NCBI RefSeq assembly: GCF_001646665.1 | Contig: NZ_LWBU01000384.1 | Span: 1 to 64,000, forward strand | From: Streptomyces noursei | GTDB taxonomy: Bacteria > Actinomycetota > Actinomycetes > Streptomycetales > Streptomycetaceae | Reading direction: 5' to 3' | DNA: 64,000 bases | Part shown: one piece after another, positions 58,393 through 64,000 of the stretch | Numbering within the stretch: the stretch's first letter is position 1 | Layout: every line of letters starts with the position of its first letter | Notes under the pieces: model-generated | The model's database searches: none | Told to the model about the DNA's origin: nothing | What the model saw: the letters and a program-made list of their open reading frames with translations, nothing else | Made by a program: the position numbers and the translations under genes

Positions 58393-59204
58393 AGCGCGTG
58401 AACCTGCCGACGGCCCCGGCCGGCGTGGCGCTGCTCGCGCTGCCGCTGGGCGTCGCCCTGCTGGGCCCGTGGTGCGCCGAGCCGGCCCGGCCCGGGGTGT
58501 TCGCCCCGTACGCGCCCGGTGGCGGCGAACACCCTCTGGGCACCGATGGGTTGGGGCGCGACGTCCTCGCGCTGCTGCTGCACGGCGGGCGCAGCGCGCT
58601 CGGCATGGCGCTCGGCGCGGTGGCGGTCGCCTACCTGGTCGGCGGGGCCGTGGGCCTGCTGGCGGCGTCGGCCCGCCGCCGCTGGGCCGACGAGCTGCTG
58701 ATCCGCCCGCTCGACGTGCTGCTCCCGCTGCCGACCCTGCTGGTGATCAGCGTGGTGGCGGTGGGCTGGCGCGGCTCCCCCGTCGCCATCGCGCTCGCCG
58801 TCGCGGCCGTCAACGTCCCGCCCGTGGCACGCCTGGTGCGCGCCGCCGCCCTGGACGCCGCCAGCGGCCCCGTCACCGAGGCGCTGCGCGTACAGGGCGA
58901 GTCCCGTGTCCGTATCCAACTCGACCACGTGGCACGCTCGGTGCTCTCCCCCGTGGCCGCCGACATCGGCACCCGCATCACCCTCGCGGTCTTCCTCGTC
59001 GGCTCGGCGAACTTCCTCGGCCTCGGCCTGGACCCGACCGCGCCCGACTGGGCGGTGAGCATCTCCCGCAGCCGTGAGGCGCTGCTGCTCCAGCCGTGGG
59101 CGGTGCTCGCGCCCGCCGCGATGCTCGTCATGTTCACCGTGGGGCTCAACCTGCTCGCCGACCGCCTGCTGGCCCGCTCCCGCCGTACGCAGGAGGCCGT
59201 GTGA
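58389..59204 (+). CDS. ABC transporter permease, NikC/CntC type
   Basis: A 271-residue permease, the partner of the preceding gene. It shows the family's HPLGTDGLGRDVLALLLHGG motif after the first span, then LGMALGAVAVAYLVGGAVGL, PLPTLLVISVVAVGWRGSPV, an EAA-like region (TEALRVQGESRVRIQLDHVA) and FLVGSANFLGLGLDPTAPDW. The GTG start at 58389 overlaps the previous stop, and its own stop overlaps the ATPase start (TGATG). Confidence 0.92.
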   Translation: MKRVNLPTAPAGVALLALPLGVALLGPWCAEPARPGVFAPYAPGGGEHPLGTDGLGRDVLALLLHGGRSALGMALGAVAVAYLVGGAVGLLAASARRRWADELLIRPLDVLLPLPTLLVISVVAVGWRGSPVAIALAVAAVNVPPVARLVRAAALDAASGPVTEALRVQGESRVRIQLDHVARSVLSPVAADIGTRITLAVFLVGSANFLGLGLDPTAPDWAVSISRSREALLLQPWAVLAPAAMLVMFTVGLNLLADRLLARSRRTQEAV

Positions 59205-60922
59205 TGACCGCGAAGACCCCCCTGGTCACGGTGCGCGGGCTCACCGCACGAGCCGGGGACGCCCTGCTCCTCGACGGGGTCGACTTCGACCTGTACGAGG
59301 GCCGCGTCACCGCGCTCGTCGGCCCCTCCGGCAGCGGCAAGACCACGGCGGCCCTGGCGCTGCTGGGCGAGTGCGGACCCGGTGTGCGCCTCGGCGGACG
59401 GGTGGAGGCCGGGGCCGTCACGGTCGTCGACGCGGACGGCGTCACGCCGGAGGCGGCCACCGGCCTGCGCGGGCGCCTCGTCGCGTACATGCCCCAGCAT
59501 CCGGGCAGCGCCCTCAACCCGGCCCGCCGCGGCGGAGCCGTCCTCGCCGAACTCGCCCGGCTGCACCACCCGGGCGACCGGCCCCAGGCCCTTGCCGCCG
59601 CGGCACTCCGGGCCGCGCAACTGCCCGACGGGCGGGACACCCGACGGCGCTTCCCGCACCAGTTCTCCGGCGGTCAGCGCCAGCGCGTCGCGCTCGCCCA
59701 GACCCTGGTGTGCCGCCCGCGGGTGCTGGTGCTCGACGAGCCCAGCACCGGGCTGGACACGGTGACCCGGATGCGGCTGGCCGACGAGCTGGCCGCGCTC
59801 GCCCGTACCGGCCCGGCCGTCCTGCTCCTCAGCCACGACCACGACCTGGTGCGCGCCCTGGCCGACCACGTGGTCGTGCTCCGGCGCGGACGGGTGACCG
59901 CCCAGGGCAGCCCGGCGGACACCCTGCCCGCCCGCCGCCCGGTCACCGCCACGCGCCACACGCCCACCGGGCCGGACGGCACGGCGGTGACGGGCGACGC
60001 AGCGGTGACCGGCGGCACGGCGGTGACGGGCGACGTGCCGGTGCGGAAGGGCACCTCGGTGCCGGACGACGCATCCGCGTCGGACGGCGTGCCCCTGCTG
60101 GAGGTGCGGGACCTCTCCGCGCACCTCCACGGCCGGGGCCGCGGCCCGGTCCTGCACGGGGTCGACCTCCGCCTGCCCGCCGGGGCCTGTGTCGGCGTGG
60201 CCGGCCTGTCCGGCAGCGGGAAGACCACCCTGGCCCGCTGTGTCGCCGGACTCCACGAACGGCACCGCGGCTCGGTCCTCCTGGACGGCGCTCCCCTGCC
60301 GGTGCTGCGCCGCCGCAGCACGGAGCAGAAGCGGCGCGTGCAGTACGTCTGGCAGGAGGTCCGCAGCTCCTTCGACGAGCGGCGCCCGGTGGCCGAGCAG
60401 GTCGCCCGTACCGCCGTACGACTGCGCGGCCTGGACGCCGACGCGGCGCGGGGGGAGGCCCTCGCCCTGCTGAGCCGGCTCGGGCTGGACGCGACCACCG
60501 TCGAGCGGCGCCCCGGCGGCCTGTCCGGTGGCGAACTGCAACGCGCCGCACTCGCCCGCGCCGCACTCGCCACCCCCGACGTACTGGTCTGCGACGAGAT
60601 CACCACCGCCCTGGACGCCGACGCCACCGAAGCGGTCGTCGCCGAACTCGCGCGGCTCCGCGAGCAGCACGGCACGGCGCTGCTCTGGGTGAGTCACGAC
60701 CTGGAGCTGCTCGCCGCGGTCGCCCACCACATCGTCGTCATCGACGCCGGCCACGTCGTCGAGACCGGTTCACCCGAGCGGATCCTCGGCGCGCCCCGGG
60801 CCACCCCGACCAAGGAACTGGTCCGCGCCATGGACCTCGGTTCGGCCCTCGCGGCCGACGCCCCGGCCGCGACGGCCGCGGCCACCGCCGTGTCCGCGAC
60901 CGCGACCCCGTCCGGCTCCTGA
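59204..60922 (+). CDS. Fused double ATPase of the nickel/peptide-type importer
   Basis: A 572-residue protein that carries both ATPase domains normally encoded as two genes (NikD/NikE, CntD/CntF). Domain 1 has GPSGSGKTTAALALLGECG, FPHQFSGGQRQRVALAQTLV, LVLDEPSTGLDT and LLSHDHDLVRALADH. Domain 2 has GLSGSGKTTLARCVAGLHER, GGLSGGELQRAALARAALAT, LVCDEITTALDADATEAVVA and LWVSHDLELLAAVAHH. The linker near residues 255-285 contains three 6-residue repeats (TAVTGD/AAVTGG/TAVTGD), and the C-terminus ends in an Ala/Thr-rich tail. It completes the importer and is followed 74 bases later by the biosynthetic-type genes. Confidence 0.9.
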   Translation: MTAKTPLVTVRGLTARAGDALLLDGVDFDLYEGRVTALVGPSGSGKTTAALALLGECGPGVRLGGRVEAGAVTVVDADGVTPEAATGLRGRLVAYMPQHPGSALNPARRGGAVLAELARLHHPGDRPQALAAAALRAAQLPDGRDTRRRFPHQFSGGQRQRVALAQTLVCRPRVLVLDEPSTGLDTVTRMRLADELAALARTGPAVLLLSHDHDLVRALADHVVVLRRGRVTAQGSPADTLPARRPVTATRHTPTGPDGTAVTGDAAVTGGTAVTGDVPVRKGTSVPDDASASDGVPLLEVRDLSAHLHGRGRGPVLHGVDLRLPAGACVGVAGLSGSGKTTLARCVAGLHERHRGSVLLDGAPLPVLRRRSTEQKRRVQYVWQEVRSSFDERRPVAEQVARTAVRLRGLDADAARGEALALLSRLGLDATTVERRPGGLSGGELQRAALARAALATPDVLVCDEITTALDADATEAVVAELARLREQHGTALLWVSHDLELLAAVAHHIVVIDAGHVVETGSPERILGAPRATPTKELVRAMDLGSALAADAPAATAAATAVSATATPSGS

Positions 60923-60996
60923 CGGCCCGCGCGCACCACCGCTCCCCACCCCCCCGCCACGCACTTCAGTCATTCACCCCTGACCACGGAGGACAC

Positions 60997-61752
60997 ATGA
61001 GCCACCCGAAGACAGCCGAGGCCGAGGCCCGGGCCCTGCTCGACTCGCTGCCCGACACGCTGCCCCGGGACGAGATCCTGGCCATCAACGGCTCCCCGTC
61101 CGACATCCACACCCCGCGCACGTACACCTACAACGGCTGGACGTTCCAGCTGCCGCCCGGCGTCTTCAAGCCCGGCGACACCAGCCGCATCGTCCACGAC
61201 CGGCTGCTGGACGGCACCATCCGGGTGGAAGGGCGGTCGTACGCCGCCATCGGCGCCGGACTCGGCGTCGAAGCCGTGATCGCGGGAGTCAAGGGGGCCC
61301 GCGAGGTCTACGCCGCCGACATCCATCCCGACAGCGTCGCCACGGCCGCCGCCCACTACGAGCTCCTGGCCGGCGACCGGCCCGGTACGGTCTTCCGCCT
61401 CCTGGTCTCCAACCTCTTCGAGGAGTTCCCCGCCACCACCCGGCTGGACGTCATCACGTTCAACCCACCGGCCGTCAGCACCAGGACCAGCGACGACCCG
61501 ACGGTCGTCCGCAACGTCTGCGTGGGCTTCGAGATCGTGGCGCGCTTCTTCGACCAGATCGTCGACCGCGACCTGCTCGCCCCCGGCGGGGAGGTGCACC
61601 TGGTCGTGTCCAACACCTCGGAGCTCAGAAACATCGTCAAGTACGCCATCGAGGCCGGATTCTCGCCGCGGATCACGCACCGCCAGACCTGGGAGGGCGA
61701 CAACTGTCAGGCGTACCTCTTCGAGCTGCTGCGCCGCGACGACACCGCCTGA
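60997..61752 (+). CDS. SAM-dependent methyltransferase-like enzyme (NPP motif)
   Basis: A 251-residue class I SAM enzyme. The SAM-binding strand appears in YAAIGAGLGVEAVIAGVKGA, with the acidic end REVYAADIHPDSVATAAAHY. The catalytic motif is VITFNPPAVS, like the NPP[YF] motif of N-methyltransferases acting on amino or amide nitrogen (HemK/PrmC class). LLAPGGEVHLVVSNTSELR and a terminal QAYLFELLRR complete the fold. The ATG has GGAGG 5 bases upstream. By context it would modify a small amino-acid-derived molecule. A 3-amino-3-carboxypropyl transfer from SAM is an alternative that cannot be excluded. Confidence 0.8.
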   Translation: MSHPKTAEAEARALLDSLPDTLPRDEILAINGSPSDIHTPRTYTYNGWTFQLPPGVFKPGDTSRIVHDRLLDGTIRVEGRSYAAIGAGLGVEAVIAGVKGAREVYAADIHPDSVATAAAHYELLAGDRPGTVFRLLVSNLFEEFPATTRLDVITFNPPAVSTRTSDDPTVVRNVCVGFEIVARFFDQIVDRDLLAPGGEVHLVVSNTSELRNIVKYAIEAGFSPRITHRQTWEGDNCQAYLFELLRRDDTA

Positions 61753-61768
61753 CCCGGAGGAGAGGGAC

Positions 61769-62803
61769 ATGCACGAGCACATAGCCGAAGCGGTCAAGGA
61801 ACCCGACGTGGTGACCGTTCCGCCCGGCGCGGTCTGCCTGCGCTTCGAGACGATGAAGCTCTACTCCGCGCTCGGCGCCGTACGCCACCTCCTGGACACC
61901 GGCCAGGTCTCACCCGGTGACACGCTCATCGACAGCTCCAGTGGCATCTACGCCCACGCGCTGGCCCTCGCCTGCCACCGCCACGGACTGAAGTGCCACA
62001 TCGTCGGCTCGACGACGGTGGACCGGACGCTCCGCGTCCAGCTGCAGATCCTGGGCGCCACGCTGGAACAGGTCCGCCCCTCCAAGAACCTGCGCCTCGA
62101 CCAGAACCTGCGCGTGGAGCGGATCGGCGAACTGCTGCGCGAGAACCCCGACTACCACTGGATGCGCCAGTACCACGACTCCATCCACTACCTCGGCTAC
62201 CGGGACGTCGCCGACCTGATCGGCAAGGAGGTCCCGGAGGGTGCGCTGGCCCTGGTGGGCGGAGTCGGCACCGGCGCGTCGACCGGCGCCATCGCCACCT
62301 ACCTGCGCGAGGCCGGGCGTGACGTGACGCTCGTGGGCGTCCAGCCGTTCGGCAGCGTCACGTTCGGCGCCGAGCACGTCTCCGACCCCGACATGATCAT
62401 CGCGGGGATCGGCAGCTCCATCCCGTTCCGGAACGTCCGCCACGAGCTGTACGACCGGATCCACTGGGTGAACTTCGACTACGCCATGTCCGGCGCCGTC
62501 GAACTCCTGCGGGCCAGCGGCATCTTCGCCGGCCTCTCCGCGGGCGCGGCCTATCTGGCCACGCTGTGGGAACGGCGGCGCGACGACTCCAGGACGTACG
62601 TCTTCCTCGCCGCCGACACCGGCCACCGCTACGTCGACAGCGCCTACGCCCACCACGACCGGGCGCGCGGCCTGGGCGCCATGCGCCCCCACGAGGTCAC
62701 GGAGCGGCAGGAGCTGCGACACCCCTGGTCGACGATGGACTGGCCGCCCCGCGACAGCGCACTGCTGCGCGGCGAACCGCTGTTGGTCCCCGGCGCGGTC
62801 TGA
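61769..62803 (+). CDS. Cysteine synthase-family PLP enzyme (SbnA-like fold)
   Basis: A 344-residue fold-type II PLP enzyme. The lysine that should bind PLP is Lys30 in LRFETMKLYSALGAV. The substrate loop DSSSGIYAHALALACHRHGL replaces the usual TSGNTG. The phosphate cup is GGVGTGASTGAIATYLREAG, and SGIFAGLSAGAAYLATLW follows. The family joins nucleophiles to O-activated serine or homoserine, for example to make cysteine, cystathionine or 2,3-diaminopropionate (SbnA). The altered motifs argue against housekeeping cysteine synthesis. It sits 16 bases after the methyltransferase gene in a Zur-box operon, so a metallophore precursor role is inferred. Confidence 0.82.
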   Translation: MHEHIAEAVKEPDVVTVPPGAVCLRFETMKLYSALGAVRHLLDTGQVSPGDTLIDSSSGIYAHALALACHRHGLKCHIVGSTTVDRTLRVQLQILGATLEQVRPSKNLRLDQNLRVERIGELLRENPDYHWMRQYHDSIHYLGYRDVADLIGKEVPEGALALVGGVGTGASTGAIATYLREAGRDVTLVGVQPFGSVTFGAEHVSDPDMIIAGIGSSIPFRNVRHELYDRIHWVNFDYAMSGAVELLRASGIFAGLSAGAAYLATLWERRRDDSRTYVFLAADTGHRYVDSAYAHHDRARGLGAMRPHEVTERQELRHPWSTMDWPPRDSALLRGEPLLVPGAV

Positions 62804-63076
62804 GCCGCCACGCCGCGCCCGCGTCCGCCTGCCCTCCCCGGCCTCGTCGTGCACCGCTCGGGCCCCAACACCTCCACCCGGGACCGGCGCTCCCTGCTGC
62901 TCTGCTTCCAGCCCGCCGGACGCCCGGCCCTGGCGGAGCTGCCGTACCGGCCCGAGCTCCTGGCCGACCTCCCCCTGAGCCGGCCCTCTTACTCCTCCCC
63001 GAGCAGGGGCTTCCCCGCCCCACTCCCCTGTCCACCCATGGCCACAGCGGCCATGACGCACCAGAAAGCACCCTCC
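62804..63076 (+). other. Gap inside the operon, frame open throughout
   Basis: The 273 bases between the PLP-enzyme and DUF4213/DUF364 genes keep the downstream frame open from a GTG at 62849. They would encode RRSLLLCFQPAGRPALAELP and LLADLPLSRPSYSSPSRG. The first part looks fairly protein-like and the later part is Pro/Ser-rich. It could be an N-terminal extension, a remnant of another gene, or untranslated spacer. No promoter or hairpin is obvious. Confidence 0.35.
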
Positions 63077-63898
63077 ATGTCTCCGATGCAGCCGCACTCC
63101 GTGGCCGACCTCCGGCAGGCCGTCCTCGACGGCGCCTACGGACCGCCGCCCCAGGAGCTCGCCGTCACCAGCGCGTTCCATCTCCACCACACCACCCGGC
63201 TGGCCGGCACCGAGGTCACCTACCGCAACAGCTACCTGCTGCTGCGGTCGGGGGACGCCTTCGGTGCCTGCTCCTTCGAGACCGGCGAGCTCACCCCCGA
63301 CTTCTGCGCGGACGCCTCCGGCCACACCCTCGACCACCTGGTCCGGCACGAGTCGGCACCGGTACGCATCGCCGCCCTCGACGCCTACCTGGCCCGCGTC
63401 CAGCCGCACCGCGGCTCCCCCGCCGCCGAGACGGTCACCCTCCCGACCGGCACGCCCGAGACGCGCGCCGAGGCCCGGGACGCGGCCGTCGCCGGGCTGC
63501 TCGACATTCCCGCCGGTGCGAAGGTCGCGCTCATCGGCGTCGTCAACCCGCTGGTCGCGGCGATACGCGAGCAGGGCGGCGTCCCGCTGCCCTGCGACTT
63601 CAACCTGCGCACCACCCACTGGGGCGACCCGGTCACCGACGACATGTCCCAGGTGCTCGCCGAGGCGGACGCCGTGGTCGCCACGGGCATGACGCTCAGC
63701 AACGGCAGCTTCGACGTCATCCTGGAGCACTGCCGCAAGCACGGACTGCCGTTCGTCGTGTACGCGCAGTCCGGCAGTGCCGTCGCCCGCGCCTTCCTGG
63801 GTGCCGGTGTCACCGCGCTGTCCGCCGAGCCGTTCCCCTTCTCCCAGTTCAGCGCGGACGCGACCGCGCTGTACCGGTACCGGGCGGCGGGCGCATGA
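63077..63898 (+). CDS. DUF4213/DUF364 putative heavy-metal chelation protein
   Basis: A 273-residue protein with an N-terminal DUF4213-like part (AVTSAFHLHHTTRLAGTEVT, SYLLLRSGDAFGACSFETGE) and a C-terminal Rossmann-like DUF364 domain (GAKVALIGVVNPLVAAIREQ, LAEADAVVATGMTLSNGSFD, CRKHGLPFVVYAQSGSAVAR). This pair is catalogued as 'putative heavy-metal chelation', without a proven reaction. Starts at 63053, 63077 and 63086 are possible, and 63077 has AGAAAG upstream. The frame also remains open back to 62849. Its stop overlaps the next gene (ATGA). Confidence 0.8.
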   Translation: MSPMQPHSVADLRQAVLDGAYGPPPQELAVTSAFHLHHTTRLAGTEVTYRNSYLLLRSGDAFGACSFETGELTPDFCADASGHTLDHLVRHESAPVRIAALDAYLARVQPHRGSPAAETVTLPTGTPETRAEARDAAVAGLLDIPAGAKVALIGVVNPLVAAIREQGGVPLPCDFNLRTTHWGDPVTDDMSQVLAEADAVVATGMTLSNGSFDVILEHCRKHGLPFVVYAQSGSAVARAFLGAGVTALSAEPFPFSQFSADATALYRYRAAGA

Positions 63899-64000
63899 GC
63901 AGCGAGACCAAGGGCCCGGCGGTGGAGGCGCACGCGGACGTGAGCACCGGCGCCGTCCCCGGCGACCTGCGGATGGCCCGCACCCTGTGGCCGTTCATGC
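63895..64000 (+). CDS. Start of next operon gene, possibly an exporter (partial)
   Basis: The ATG at 63895 overlaps the previous stop (ATGA), and the first 35 codons (MSSETKGPAVEAHADVSTGA, then VPGDLRMARTLWPFM) run off the window. A polar N-terminus leading into RTLWPFM would fit a major-facilitator protein just before its first span. Similar clusters place a CntE-like exporter here, but the visible part is too short to prove this. Confidence 0.5.
   Translation, partial: MSSETKGPAVEAHADVSTGAVPGDLRMARTLWPFM

Noticed and set aside
61910..63742. A 610-codon minus-strand frame opposite the PLP enzyme and DUF gene
   Set aside because: Antisense to two genes with clear family features; it crosses the gap between them and has no domain of its own.
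1..64000. CRISPR arrays, tRNA and rRNA genes
   Set aside because: No regularly spaced direct repeats and no cloverleaf-compatible or rRNA-like segments were seen by eye. A covariance-model search would settle small RNAs.

Overview
The window is very GC-rich actinobacterial chromosome, almost certainly Streptomyces. The reasons are strong G/C preference at third codon positions, many GTG starts, translationally coupled ATGA/GTGA gene junctions, a mycothiol-dependent-type enzyme, large families of secreted lipoproteins and protein kinases, and a rifamycin-associated element in front of a rifampin phosphotransferase. No rRNA, tRNA or CRISPR array was seen.

Left third (1-19 kb): an accessory-looking mosaic. 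Small hypothetical genes alternate with decayed material: three fragments of helicase-associated-domain genes, a frameshifted small secreted protein, a degenerate duplicate of a neighbouring gene, an IS5-type transposase remnant and a truncated PLP decarboxylase. Intact genes include two secreted proteins, a secreted tripeptidyl-aminopeptidase-like hydrolase, a beta-carbonic anhydrase, the rifampin phosphotransferase with its upstream 20-bp element, a dienelactone-hydrolase-like protein, a maleylpyruvate-isomerase-family protein and a YihY/BrkB membrane protein.

18.6-31 kb: a protein made of two nearly identical repeats, an M48 metalloprotease, a membrane transporter-like protein fused to a low-molecular-weight tyrosine-phosphatase domain, and a lipoprotein followed by two tandem Ser/Thr kinases fused to periplasmic-binding-protein domains. 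Then come a truncated ArsR regulator, an I36-type inhibitor and a GNAT acetyltransferase.

31.5-39.8 kb: a coherent catabolic locus. It contains a MurR/RpiR regulator, a secreted cyanophycinase-like S51 peptidase, an M20 peptidase and an amino-acid ABC importer, with a divergently transcribed second S51-like secreted peptidase carrying a PPC domain. The logic fits extracellular degradation of cyanophycin or another beta-peptide, uptake of the products, and intracellular hydrolysis.

39.8-52.5 kb: GrpB, DUF817, a quinone reductase with a divergent AraC regulator, and an NTF2-like protein. A five-gene envelope operon follows (FemX-like transferase, MurJ flippase, response regulator, histidine kinase, GerMN-like lipoprotein), facing a divergent L,D-transpeptidase.

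52.7-64 kb: two divergent metal/cofactor systems. Leftward is a BtuFCD-type importer under a cobalamin riboswitch. Rightward, behind a Zur-type palindrome, is an operon for a nickel/peptide-type ABC importer, followed by an N-methyltransferase-like SAM enzyme, a cysteine-synthase-fold PLP enzyme, a DUF4213/DUF364 'heavy-metal chelation' protein and the start of a further gene. This resembles the layout of opine-type metallophore clusters but lacks their known biosynthetic enzymes, and is the best candidate for an undescribed system here.
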